A stretch of DNA of 46,379 nt from Fidelibacterota bacterium. Lineage in GTDB: Bacteria; Pseudomonadota; Alphaproteobacteria; Rhodospirillales; Rhodospirillaceae. This document shows positions 18,656-33,223 of the stretch, piece by piece. The DNA lies in assembly GCA_947475895.1 (NCBI GenBank), contig CANJMF010000022.1, forward strand, positions 1 through 46,379, read 5' to 3'. How positions within the stretch are numbered: position 1 is the stretch's first letter; each line of letters begins with the position of its first letter. Below the pieces are notes generated by a model. The model had not been told where the DNA came from, ran no database searches, and saw only the letters and a list, made by a program, of their open reading frames with translations. The translations under genes were made by a program, and so were the position numbers.

Positions 18656-19285
18656 ATGTTTGCGCAATTAAAAAGCTCGTGGAAACAGTTGGCAGTCGCC
18701 GCGGGTCTGTTAGGTACTGTTATGCTTGGTTCCAACGCCGCATCGGCCGCGCCAATCGGCAATGCATCATTCGGCATCGGCGGTGCCTTCAACATTACCT
18801 CAGGCAGCAACCTGGGTAATACCAATTCCATCTTTATCGCTAATGGCGGCATGATCCTCGTCACTGCCGCCGATACGATGGACCTCTCGGGTATCGTCAC
18901 TTACGGGCAAACCGGCACATTGCAAGATTTGCCCAGCCTGTCGGGCTTCACGCCAATCAACGGCTACCTGACCTTGAGCAGCGGTGTATCGATCGATTTG
19001 AATACACTGGCTGTCATCGGCCAAACGGGCCCGATCCCGGGTTACATCAATATCGCCGGAAACGCGACTATCCACGCGCCGGGCTTTGATGCCACCAATG
19101 GAACGCTGACCTTCACCGGTACGAGCTCGGACAATAACTCCTTCACTCTGGCCGTAACGACCTCTGCGTCGTCGTCGCCAGTGCCGGAGCCGCTGTCGCT
19201 TTCTCTGCTCGGTCTCGGCTTGTTGGGAATGTTCTTCGTCATCCGTCGCCAGCGTAATACGCTGTCGATGAGTGCTGCCGCCTAA
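18656..19285 (+). CDS. PEP-CTERM sorting-domain protein
   Basis: A 209-residue exported protein with a signal peptide (to about NAASAAP), a beta-rich, Cys-free body and a C-terminal sorting signal: VPEP, a hydrophobic helix (LSLSLLGLGLLGMFFV) and a basic end (IRRQR). Exosortase (EpsH/XrtA) recognises such tails and releases the protein at the surface together with exopolysaccharide. No exosortase is in the window, so it must be encoded elsewhere. A sigma-54-type promoter lies upstream, as reported for PEP-CTERM genes under PrsK/PrsR. A terminator follows. Confidence 0.9.
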   Translation: MFAQLKSSWKQLAVAAGLLGTVMLGSNAASAAPIGNASFGIGGAFNITSGSNLGNTNSIFIANGGMILVTAADTMDLSGIVTYGQTGTLQDLPSLSGFTPINGYLTLSSGVSIDLNTLAVIGQTGPIPGYINIAGNATIHAPGFDATNGTLTFTGTSSDNNSFTLAVTTSASSSPVPEPLSLSLLGLGLLGMFFVIRRQRNTLSMSAAA

Positions 19286-19313
19286 CACTCCGCCTTTAAG
19301 TCACCAGAGAAAA

Positions 19314-19343
19314 GCCGTCGGTCCCCCAGGCCGGCGGTTTTTC
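19314..19343 (+). terminator. Intrinsic terminator
   Basis: Stem CCGTCGG / CCGGCGG (one G-U pair) with a 9-base loop and TTTTT, 29 bp after the PEP-CTERM stop. Confidence 0.75.
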
Positions 19344-19513
19344 TATTTGCGCTTTTCTCAGTTTTAGTTGGTTGCGTGCGTGATGCGCATGAACAACCTC
19401 GTCTTGGTCTTCTGCAGCTTTTTGCACGTGCGCAGCAGTAAGCACGGAACTTTCCAACGCACGCGGAGGTTAATGGCACGCTTGCACTAGAATCTCCACA
19501 AGGCTGCAAAAAA

Positions 19514-21567
19514 ATGTTCAAAGCACGTTCTCTGCGCCGCGCATTGTTGGCGCTTTCTTTCGCGCTTCCTGCATTCTCGGCGTTGGCCGACAATTTTTCT
19601 GACGCACCAGGCGCCGCCGCGCCGCCGCGCCGCCGCGCACGCTGAGCTTTGATGCTTACGATTGCACGGCCATCAAGACTGAGGTGCGAAGCCGGCATAT
19701 CGGACAGGTAATCGAAGGCTTTTATCGTGAATGGGTTGAAACCTACGGAACAAGCAAAAGCGGCCGATCCATTTACTGCGTGACGACGCTGCGTCCTGAT
19801 TCAACCCAGCTAACGCGCGACCAAGCACAAGAGCTTCTTACAAAATCGAGCACTATCGTTGCAACCGCTCAAGCGAGCAGCGAGAAAAAATGGGCAACGA
19901 CCTCAGAATCGTCCGCGACCCCGACCGGCGTTCTTCCGCGCGGTGTCGATGGTAAGGGGCCCGTGCAAGATGCGCCTCTAACGATGACCCCGTTGCAACG
20001 CTTGAATGGCGCGAAGGCAAGCGACAACGCCGTGCTCGATCTCGGATTTCCAAAAGCGGTGGATGTTGAAAAGAAAGCAAGTGTGGCGACGATCGAGAAA
20101 CCGGCTTCTATTGGTGCCGACGATCGCGTTCGTGTCGTGGACACCTCGAGCCAGCCCTGGTTGCTCATTGGTCAGATCATCGTTACGTGGAAAGACGGCA
20201 CTCAGTCCGCTTGCTCTGGTACGCTCGTCAGCCAGTACGTGGTCTTGACGGCCGGCCAATGCGCCCACAACCGCGATAAGGGCGGTTTTGCCGCCCGTGC
20301 GACATTTGCGCCGGGGCAAATTCAGGTTCAGGCGTTAGGTGGTGTTGGGCAACCTTTCAGCGCCCGCGCCGCGGACTTTGTGGAAACCAATAGCCGCTGG
20401 ACTCAGGTATCGGGTGGCGAAACAATTCAAACCATCGACTCACGTTCGGACTTCGGCGCGTATTATTTCGTTACGCCCTGGACGCACGCGACGACATTCA
20501 TGCCGATTGTTTACGGCGACACCACCGATGGCATCGTTAACGTTGCGGGATTTCCGGTCGAAGCCGGCGGCAATACCAGCTTCAATCAAGGCCTTTGGTA
20601 TTCCGCGGGCCTTGAAACGACGCGCTCAAAAAATCTGCTTCGCGTTTTCCAAGTGCGTGAATTCAATCTTGACGTTTCTGCCGGCCAGAACGGCGGACCG
20701 TTTTGGACCTTCGACGGCACGACCCGTAATATGGTGGGTGTTCTTTCTTACGGCGGTGATGAAGTCGCTGGTGGTGTGTGGTTCACCAATGACAACAAAC
20801 AAAGCCTGACCGCGCTTGTGAGTTGGGTTCCGACACAATCTGCGCCGCAGCACAATGCCGACGATCTGCGCGTTCAGCTGGTCTATCCCTCCAACTATAC
20901 AGCAGGGGCTGGATATTTCCGCTTTTACAACCCGACGCCGCAAGCCGGTTCCGTCACTGTCACGGTCGCCAACGGTGATACAGGCTCGGGTTTAGGGGTG
21001 TGGAAAAGCGTGAACATTCCGGCATTCGGATCTATTCAAGTGCCGGTGAGCGAGATGGAAGCGAACGCGGTGCCGACCATCAATTCGACGGGCAAAGACC
21101 GCTATACGTTGAATGTCGCTTCGAACTTTCCGGGATTCTTTCAGTACATTCTGTTTAATTCTAGCAGTGGCTGGCTGACTGACATTTCGGGTTGCTCCAA
21201 TGGTCTTTCGAGCGATGTGCTTTACCTCAATAACGTCCATACGTCGCTGATCAACGAGTACCCAAGCGCGATCATCGTGCACAACACGGGTACGAAATCG
21301 GGCAGCGCGATTGTCGGTGTGTATGCGGGCATAACCGGCGTGCGGTTGGGCGGCGTTATCGTGCCGAATATCGCGGCAAACGCCGACGCAGTGTTCAGCA
21401 TTAAAGACGCGGAAGGGGTTCTCGGGATTAAGCCAGGCCCCACCGATGTGCACTATAACCTCGTGATGGAGAGCGATTTCCAAGGTTATCTGCAACATAT
21501 TCTCTACAATTCGCGCTCCGGCGTGATCACGAATATGACCCCTAAATGCGCAATGCCCATTCACTAA
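19514..21567 (+). CDS. Trypsin-fold pseudoprotease, signal peptide out of frame
   Basis: A signal peptide starts at ATG 19514 (RRALLALSFALPAFSALAD), but the frame hits TGA at 19643 just after a GCGCCGCC tandem repeat. The body is open in the next frame from about 19640 (TLSFDAYDCTAIKTEV) to 21567. Removing one 8-bp unit joins them into a 681-residue protein. The middle resembles S1/V8-like proteases, but the His motif reads LTAGQC (codon 20257-20259, Gln for His) and the Ser motif reads AGQNGGP (codon 20689-20691, Asn for Ser). Only the Asp (SDFGAYYF) remains. Two similar beta domains follow (from about 20900 and 21220). It is probably secreted and non-catalytic; translation could also start internally at GTG 19684 without export. 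Confidence 0.75.
19611..19638 (+). repeat. 8-bp tandem repeat, 3.5 copies of GCGCCGCC
   Basis: Three full GCGCCGCC units plus GCGC lie inside the coding start of the pseudoprotease gene. Because 8 is not a multiple of 3, copy number sets the frame: three full units give a stop at 19643, two would restore the long frame. Confidence 0.85.
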
Positions 21568-21634
21568 CGTGATGCATCGCGGGCGCTGACCCGCTACCCT
21601 TAGGCCACCGTTTGGGGTCGAAGGGGAGGGGCAA

Positions 21635-23920
21635 ATGCCCGCCAAGAACCGTCGTTATCGAAATCTCATGCAAGCGGCCGGCGTTACGCTGGCCGTTGGC
21701 ATTTTGAGTATCTCCTCCGCGCACTCCGACGAAGCCGCCAAGATCGCCGCGATTTTTGGGTTCGGCGAAACGTCGGTGGCGGCCCAGCGCGAGATTGAAA
21801 AGAAATTTGACGCGGCCATCGATCCGGCCGACTTGCGCGCCTGGCTGCAAAATATGTCGTCGGCGCCTAATCATGTTGGCTCGCCTCACGACAAGGCCAA
21901 TGCGGAGTTCGTCCTTAAGCGCTTTAAGGCTTGGGGCTGGGACGCGCATATCGAAACCTTCGACGTGCTTTATCCCACACCGCGCGAAGTCGCAGTGGAG
22001 ATGCTCTCACCGAAACCCTACAAAGCGAAGCTGCGGGAGACGCCGGTCCCGGGCGATACCTCGTTGGGGAAGTTGGCCGAGCAATTGCCTCCTTATACCG
22101 TCTACGGCGCCGACGGCGATGTGACAGCCGATCTTGTGTATGTAAATTTCGGCATGCCCGACGACTATAAGGTTTTGGAGCGCGCCGGCATCAGCGTCCA
22201 AGGCAAAATCGTTATCGCGCGCTACGGCCAAGGCTGGCGCGGGCTTAAGCCCAAGCTTGCGCAGCAGCACGGCGCCATTGGGTGCATCATTTATTCCGAC
22301 CCCTCGGGCGACGGCTATGCCGACGACGATGTGTACCCAGTCGGAAGCGCGCGCCCATCCCAAAGCGTTCAACGAGGATCTGTGCAGGATATACCAGTGC
22401 GCCCTGGCGACCCGCTGACACCCAACGTTGGCGCCACCAAGGACGCCAAGCGTCTGTCGCGCGATAAGGCTGAAACGCTGCTGAAAATTCCCGTGCTGCC
22501 GCTTTCCTACGAAGATGCTCTGCCGCTCTTGCAGGCGTTAGATGGGCCTGTCACGCCGTCAGGCTGGCACGGCGCTTTACCGATCACCTACCACTACGGC
22601 CCAGGGCCGGCCAAAGTCCACCTGACCGTGAAATCCGATTGGTCGCTCAAGCCCGTGTACAACGTGATCGCGACATTGCGCGGCGCTGAGTTTCCCGATC
22701 AATGGATCGTGCGAGGAAATCACCGCGATGGCTGGGTGTTCGGGGCTTCCGATCCTTTGTCGGGCCACGTGGCCATGATGGCGGAAGCGCAAGCCATCGG
22801 CCGTTTGGTCGCGGGCGGTTGGCGGCCGAAACGCACCTTGATCTATGCCAGCTGGGACGGCGAGGAGCCGGGCATGCTGGGATCCACGGAGTGGGCCGAA
22901 GCGCATGCCGATGAACTGACGCGCAAGGCGGTGCTGTATCTCAATTCTGACAGCAACGGGCGCGGCTTCCTTCAGGCTGCCGGCAGCCATTCTCTCCAGC
23001 ACTTCGTCAACGACATCGCCAAAGACGTGACCGACCCACAAACCGGCGTCACCGTCCATGAACGCCTCCGCGCAAAGCTCGAAGCCGGAGCGTTTGAGAA
23101 TGGCGGCAGCGTTCCGGACTCGGTTGCGAAAGGCGAAATGCCCATCGGCGCCTTAGGAACGGGGTCGGACTTCACGCCTTTCCTCCAGCACCTCGGCATT
23201 GCCACGCTCAATCTCGAATACGGCGGCGAGGACGCCAGTGGCGGCGTCTATCACTCGGCCTATGACTCCTTCGATCACTACGTCCGCTTCGGCGACCCGA
23301 CATTTGCCTACGGCGCGGCCATGGCGCGTACCCTTGGCCGTGCTGTGCTGCGAGTGTCGCAGGCCGACGTGTTGCCCCACCGGTTCGCGGATCTCGCCGA
23401 CACCGTGAGCCGGTATGCCGATGAGGTCCAACACCTGGCCGACGAGCAGCGCACGCGCGCCCAACGGCTGGATAAGCTTTTGAGCGGCGGCACCTTTAAA
23501 CTAGCAGCCGACCCCACGAAGCCACGCCTCCCGCCTGCCGCGGAAGCCGTCGCGCCGCACCTCGAGTTCGCTGTCCTGGACAACGCCATTGAACGCTTGA
23601 AGAAAAGCGCCGGCGCATTTGATGAAGCCGTGGCCAAGCGCGGCAGCGGCACCGACCGGCTTATCCAGGTGAATGCGGTCCTGGCCACCATTGATCGAGC
23701 CCAGCTGGAGCCCGGCGGCTTGCCGGGGCGGCCCTGGTACAAAAGCTTGATCTACGCACCCGGCGTGTTGACAGGCTACGGCGTCAAAACCCTGCCGGGC
23801 ATCCGTGAAGCAATCGAAGATCACCGTTGGGACGAAGCCAACCGCTATATCGTCGCGACAGCTAAGGTGCTGGATGGCTATAGCGCGAAGTTGGATGGAG
23901 CGGCTGCGCTGCTGAAGTAG
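21635..23920 (+). CDS. M28 peptidase, glutamate carboxypeptidase II-like
   Basis: A 761-residue exported metallopeptidase with a signal sequence to about residue 30 (SSAHSDEAAK), then protease, PA-type apical and transferrin-receptor-like dimerisation domains, as in PSMA/GCPII. The di-zinc site is complete: NHRDGW (His), SDPLSG (bridging Asp), DGEEPG (catalytic Glu and Glu ligand), NSDSNG (Asp) and YHSAYDSFDHY (His). It would release C-terminal amino acids from peptides in the periplasm. ATG 21635 follows AGGGGAGGGG. It is convergent with the DUF882 gene, 3 bp apart. Confidence 0.93.
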   Translation: MPAKNRRYRNLMQAAGVTLAVGILSISSAHSDEAAKIAAIFGFGETSVAAQREIEKKFDAAIDPADLRAWLQNMSSAPNHVGSPHDKANAEFVLKRFKAWGWDAHIETFDVLYPTPREVAVEMLSPKPYKAKLRETPVPGDTSLGKLAEQLPPYTVYGADGDVTADLVYVNFGMPDDYKVLERAGISVQGKIVIARYGQGWRGLKPKLAQQHGAIGCIIYSDPSGDGYADDDVYPVGSARPSQSVQRGSVQDIPVRPGDPLTPNVGATKDAKRLSRDKAETLLKIPVLPLSYEDALPLLQALDGPVTPSGWHGALPITYHYGPGPAKVHLTVKSDWSLKPVYNVIATLRGAEFPDQWIVRGNHRDGWVFGASDPLSGHVAMMAEAQAIGRLVAGGWRPKRTLIYASWDGEEPGMLGSTEWAEAHADELTRKAVLYLNSDSNGRGFLQAAGSHSLQHFVNDIAKDVTDPQTGVTVHERLRAKLEAGAFENGGSVPDSVAKGEMPIGALGTGSDFTPFLQHLGIATLNLEYGGEDASGGVYHSAYDSFDHYVRFGDPTFAYGAAMARTLGRAVLRVSQADVLPHRFADLADTVSRYADEVQHLADEQRTRAQRLDKLLSGGTFKLAADPTKPRLPPAAEAVAPHLEFAVLDNAIERLKKSAGAFDEAVAKRGSGTDRLIQVNAVLATIDRAQLEPGGLPGRPWYKSLIYAPGVLTGYGVKTLPGIREAIEDHRWDEANRYIVATAKVLDGYSAKLDGAAALLK

Positions 23921-23923
23921 CGC

Positions 23924-24490
23924 TTACCAGTAACGGACGCGGCCCACGTCGACGTGAACGAAGTCGGATTTGGCGTAATAACCGACGCCGCCGGCGCCCA
24001 AGCTCCTAGCAGCGTCGCGCACGTGAGCCAAAGACACACCCGGAACCCGGATGTCGATGGCTTTGCCTTCCATATGCAAGCTGCGAACGGCAACGCCTTC
24101 ACTGGCGGCGTGAAGCGCCGCGTTGCTCGCCGGCGAGCGATAGCCGGAGATCACCTGAAACCCGGTGTGGATGCCGAGACGCTCACGCAGATTGCAAAGC
24201 GTGTCCAGAAGGGTGGTGTCGATGGCATGAACGGCATTGCTGCGGTGATCGCGCAAGACCGTGGCAATGCGGGCCAATCCGTCAGACAGATATTCGCGCC
24301 CGGCCCAATATTCGGCTTTGATTTTCTCGCCGGTATGCAGATTTTCAAGCGACAGGAAGCGCGGGCGAGCGGTGAGAATGGAGGCTGAGGCCGGCTTGGC
24401 CGCAAGCACCGTCAGCGCCGCCGCGCCGCCGGTGAAAAACGCACGTCGCGAAAGTCCGCGCGTGTCATCGAGACAATTGGAAGCCCCCAT
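23924..24490 (-). CDS. DUF882 / M15-like peptidase (YcbK family)
   Basis: 188 residues with a Tat signal (LSRRAFFTGGAAALTV) and the zinc-peptidase motifs of the YcbK/M15A group: SLHMEGKAIDIRV (His and Asp ligands) and SDFVHVDVG (His). The family is thought to cleave peptidoglycan cross-links; YcbK lies next to the L,D-transpeptidase ycbB in E. coli, the same pairing seen here. It follows the L,D-transpeptidase gene by 97 bp on the same strand. Confidence 0.92.
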   Translation of the reverse strand: MGASNCLDDTRGLSRRAFFTGGAAALTVLAAKPASASILTARPRFLSLENLHTGEKIKAEYWAGREYLSDGLARIATVLRDHRSNAVHAIDTTLLDTLCNLRERLGIHTGFQVISGYRSPASNAALHAASEGVAVRSLHMEGKAIDIRVPGVSLAHVRDAARSLGAGGVGYYAKSDFVHVDVGRVRYW

Positions 24491-24587
24491 AACCGATTCT
24501 TAGCATCGGCTCGGGATCTTTTTCAACTTTAGTTACGGGGTCCGTAAAAAGATTCCAATCATTCTACAGGCGTCGCGAGAGAGGCGC

Positions 24588-26252
24588 TTACTGTTCGCGC
24601 GTTGCGCGCGCAGCTTGTGCGACCATAGGCTGCTTTTCCCGCAGGCCTTGCGCGATGGCTGCATCGCGGTGATAAGCGTCATCAGCGAAGTGAATCTGAT
24701 CACCTTCGACGTAAGCGGTCCAATACATGACGTAGACTGGAAGCGTCGGCTTCAGGAGGATGGACTGTGTTTGGCCGCTCGCAATTGCGGCGTTTACAGC
24801 CTCCTCGTCCCATTTACCCGAGCCGGACAGCACTTCCTGCGCCAGGAGGCGCGGGTTTTCCACGCGGACGCACCCGTGACTGAGATGGCGGTCTGACTTT
24901 TCAAACAGGCTGCGCGACGGCGTGTCGTGGATATAGATGTTATACGGGTTCGACATCTGAAACTTCACGAAGCCCAAAGAATTATCGGACCCGGCCTTCT
25001 GACGCAGACGGAAGGGAAGACTCTTTGCGTCGTACTGTGTCCAATTCATATAGAGGCCATGCGGATCGGTCACGGATCCATTCACGACAATCATATTGTT
25101 AGACGAAAGATACGTCGGGTCTTTCTTCAATTTTGGCAAAATCTCTTTGCCCGCGATGGAAATTGGAATCTCCCAGGTCGGATTGAAGGTGACGGCCGTG
25201 ATCTTCGACATCAACACCGGGGTCTGATGCTTCCGGTCGCCCGTGATAGCACGCAATTTCATTTTCGGTGCCCCGTCGCTAATGACGGTAACGGTGCCTT
25301 CCGCCGTGTTCGCCATTACATAATCGGTGTTGAAGTCGCGCGGCAGGTGGCGCCAGCGCTCAAGATTTACAGCGATTTGTTCGACGCGCGTTTCGGCGGG
25401 AATGTTGAGTTCGGCTAAAGTCGATTTTCCGAGGCGGCCATCCGGCTTGAGGCCGTGTTTCGTTTGAAATACCGCGATGGACTTATTGAATTCCTCGGCG
25501 TTTTTAACGTCGTATTTTTCTGCGGCCAACCGCTCTTTCACCAAGGCGAGGCGCGGGTCTTCCCTGTCCAAAAGGATTTCGGTATCGCCCGGAATCGCGG
25601 TCCAGCCGCCATCGGCGGCGAGCTTGCGATAAGTCGCGAGCGCCTTAACAAGTCCAGCGTATGTCGTGTGGGTGGGGGCTAACGCTGTTAGGTTTTGCTT
25701 GAAGCGCGCGTTCTGAATAGCCGCGACCATGTCCGCGCTGGGATCGTAAACTTCAGCCGGGATTTTCCAGTAGTCGGCGGCCTGGTCGAAATCGACGACG
25801 CCCGTGCGCATGTCTTTAAAGAGCTCGACCGCCGCCGTCGTAAGGGCTACATCGCGGGCAGGGTCGGTTCCAACACCGGCCATCGCGGTGCGCAATTTTT
25901 GGGTTTCGATTCCCTGCGCCTCAGCAGCGTCTGCCGCGTCACTGAGCGAGGCGAGACGATCCTTCCCATGTTTTCCCTGCCACAGGAGCTGATTATCGAA
26001 TTCCCGATAAATACGTTCAACAGTTGAGTCGGCCTTAATCAATTCTGACGGCACGCGGAAGACGGGTTCCGATTGGGACGTCACGAGCGGCGCCGACGGC
26101 TTTGATATTGTCGAAACAGGTTTATGCGCGATCTCGATCTTACCTGGCGCAATGCCGAAAACGACCAAGCCAATACAGGCGACACTCGCGACAGACAACG
26201 CTGCGATGGTGCCGGGCGTGAAAAATTTCTGAGTTAGATCGTGGTGTTTCAT
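24588..26252 (-). CDS. L,D-transpeptidase (YcbB/LdtD-like), second copy
   Basis: A 554-residue periplasmic enzyme with an N-terminal membrane anchor (about 12-33), a scaffold region, a peptidoglycan-binding repeat (KHGLKPDGRLGKSTLAELN) and a YkuD domain with SHGCVRVE (catalytic Cys near 461) and IYIHDTPSRSLFEK. It has the same architecture as the gene at 2092-3699, but the sequences differ enough to indicate an old duplication. ATG 26252 is preferred over GTG 26261; neither has a strong ribosome site. This copy sits with the DUF882 peptidase in a conserved-looking pair, so it is probably the housekeeping one. Confidence 0.93.
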   Translation of the reverse strand: MKHHDLTQKFFTPGTIAALSVASVACIGLVVFGIAPGKIEIAHKPVSTISKPSAPLVTSQSEPVFRVPSELIKADSTVERIYREFDNQLLWQGKHGKDRLASLSDAADAAEAQGIETQKLRTAMAGVGTDPARDVALTTAAVELFKDMRTGVVDFDQAADYWKIPAEVYDPSADMVAAIQNARFKQNLTALAPTHTTYAGLVKALATYRKLAADGGWTAIPGDTEILLDREDPRLALVKERLAAEKYDVKNAEEFNKSIAVFQTKHGLKPDGRLGKSTLAELNIPAETRVEQIAVNLERWRHLPRDFNTDYVMANTAEGTVTVISDGAPKMKLRAITGDRKHQTPVLMSKITAVTFNPTWEIPISIAGKEILPKLKKDPTYLSSNNMIVVNGSVTDPHGLYMNWTQYDAKSLPFRLRQKAGSDNSLGFVKFQMSNPYNIYIHDTPSRSLFEKSDRHLSHGCVRVENPRLLAQEVLSGSGKWDEEAVNAAIASGQTQSILLKPTLPVYVMYWTAYVEGDQIHFADDAYHRDAAIAQGLREKQPMVAQAARATREQ

Positions 26253-26413
26253 GCACGTCACAACGCGTGCACGATGATTTGGTGACGCTAAGGATGTGCG
26301 TTATCTATAACTGCTGCGCATATGCGCACAGCTTAAAGACGTGTTCGGCGGTAATTGGTGAGCAGCACGAGAGATCGTGGCGGCTTTGCGACAAAATCTT
26401 TTTTTTGTCGTAA

Positions 26414-27818
26414 TTAGCGTGGCAAATCGGACGAGCCCATTAAGAATTCATCGACCGCCCGTGCTGCTTGGCGGCCTTCACGAATGGCCCACACCACCAA
26501 GCTTTGGCCGCGGCGCATGTCGCCGGCGGCGAAAACTTTGGGGTTGGAGCTTTGATACTTCAACGTGTCGGCCGCGACGTTGCCGCGTCCGTCCAATTTA
26601 AGTCCAAGGTTGGCCACAAGGCCGGTCTGCGTCGGGTGAATGAAGCCCATGGCCAGCAGGACGAGGTCGGCTTTTAATTCGAACTCACTGCCGGGGACTT
26701 CTTTGCCGTTCTCGATACGGACAACACGCTGCGCTTCAACACGGTCCTTGCCCGTGAAAGATTTTGTCACCACGGCGAAATCGCGCTCGACGCCTTCTTG
26801 CTGAGAGGATGACGTGCGGAACTTCAGCGGCCAGTAAGGCCACACCAACGGCTTGTTCTCTTGCTCCGGCGGGCGGGGCAGAATTTCCAGCTGCGTGATG
26901 GAGGCGGCACCCTGACGGCGCGAGGTGCCGATGCAGTCCGATCCCGTATCGCCGCCGCCGATCACAATGACGTGCTTGTCTTTGGCCGAGATAGCGACTT
27001 TGTCGTCGATCTTGTCGCCGGCGACGCGGCGGTTACCCTGGGTAAGGAATTCCATGGCGAAATGGATGCCCTTCAGATCGCGGCCCGGCACCGGCAGATC
27101 GCGCGGCACTTGGGCGCCACCCGTGAGCAGGATCGCGTCGTAGTCCTTCATTAGCTGATCGACAGTGATGTCGACGCCGACGTGCGTATTGGTCTTAAAC
27201 ACCACACCTTCGGCGGCCATTTGCTCCATGCGCCGGTCGATGATGTGTTTTTCCATCTTAAAGTCGGGAATGCCGTAGCGGAGCAAGCCACCAATCCGGT
27301 CATCCTTCTCGAACAACACGACCGCATGTCCTGTGCGCGCCAACTGCTGCGCGGCGGCTAAGCCGGCTGGGCCCGAGCCAACGACGGCAATGCGTTTGCC
27401 GGTGCTGCTTGAGGGGCGCTGTGGCTCGATCCAGCCTTCTTCCCATCCACGATCGATGATCTGGCATTCGATGGTTTTAATCGTGACGGCATCGTCGTTG
27501 ATATTGAGCGTGCACGCCGCTTCGCAGGGTGCGGGGCAGATGCGGCCGGTGAATTCCGGGAAATTGTTGGTGGAGTGCAGGGTGGTCAGCGCTTCGCGCC
27601 AACGGCCCTTGTAAACCAGGTCGTTCCAGTCGGGGATCAGGTTGTTAACCGGACAGCCGTTATGGCAAAACGGAATGCCGCAATCCATGCAACGCCCGCC
27701 TTGCGCCTTAACGGCGTCATCGGCCAAGGGCTGCACGAACTCGCGCCAAGTTTTGGTGCGTTCGGCGACCTTCTCATAGCCACGATCTTCGCGGCCGACC
27801 TCGAGGAATCCTGTCGGC

Positions 27819-27826
<8 letters not shown>
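26414..27826 (-). CDS. gltD: Glutamate synthase small subunit
   Basis: A 470-residue NADPH-dependent subunit that passes electrons to GltB for glutamate synthesis from glutamine and 2-oxoglutarate. N-terminal Fe-S cysteines lie in [17 protein letters not shown], the FAD motif is [13 protein letters not shown], the NADPH motif is [11 protein letters not shown], and a final FAD contact is [17 protein letters not shown]. Length is normal. Its ATG overlaps the end of gltB by 8 bp, so the two are translationally coupled. Confidence 0.97.
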
Positions 27827-32435
<4,609 letters not shown>

Positions 32436-32703
32436 TAAATTCAACGCTCCAAACCAGCCCTGCCGTGCGCCGACGCGCATAGGCCGCGTCTTGCTTTTAG
32501 CTGCAAACTGACGCGAAGCGCTTCGTCCACGGCACGGTAAAAAGGCCGCCCCCTCAGGCGGCAGCTCAAGGCCATCAATAAAGGCTGTGACACCGGCGTC
32601 AAGGCCCGTACCGTGGTCGAACCGCATTATTATGGGTCAACCATCGGGTTTGCCTATATGTGAGTCGGACGAGGCCGATAGCTCCGGAAAATCCGCGCTG
32701 AAA

Positions 32704-33136
32704 TCAGGGTTTTTTTGGCCGAATGGCGACGGTCAGGCGGGAGATGCAGACCATACGGTTTTCGGGATCGCGGATTTCGATTCCCCAGACTTGGCTGCTG
32801 CCGCCCATATGGATGGGGCGGGCGGTGCCGGTCACTACCCCCCGTCGCGGACACTCCCCGCAGGTGATTCGCGTTGATCTCCTGACCCACGGTGATCTGC
32901 TTATCGCCATCAAGCGTGAGCATGGAGCCTATGCCGCCGAGCGTTTCCGCGAAGGCGACCGATGCGCCGCCGTGCAGCAATCCAAACACCTGATGCGTCC
33001 GGTGATCGACCGGCATCGTTCCGCGCACGAAGTCGTCGCCGATTTCCGTGATCTCGATGCCAAGCTGCGACAATAGAGTGTTGGGGTATTTGCCGCGAAA
33101 ATCCGCCGGGCTCGCGGGTTTGAACCAGATGCTCAT
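32704..33136 (-). pseudogene. PaaI-type hotdog thioesterase, frameshifted
   Basis: An acyl-CoA thioesterase of the PaaI/YbdB type, with the hotdog motif HQVFGLLHGGASVAFAET (catalytic residues in the helix) and VGQEINANHLRGV. After SAT the frame is lost at a run of six G (plus-strand C run at 32838-32843). With five G the family sequence continues as GVVTGTARPIHMGGSSQVW to RPKKP at 32704, giving about 143 residues, normal length. As written it reads an unrelated tail to 32654. The ATG at 33136 follows GGAG. A homopolymer sequencing error is a real alternative. Confidence 0.85.
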
Positions 33137-33223
33137 AGCTGCTCCACTTCATTGACCAGAACGGAGAAGCATATCTGATTGCTGGTCCCGCGAAAGGTGC
33201 GGAATCGCAGGAGCCGTTATCCG

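Noticed and set aside
19473-19490. TGGCACGCTTGCA before the pseudoprotease, resembling a sigma-54 promoter
   Set aside because: The GG-GC spacing is 7 instead of 10 bases, so it does not fit.
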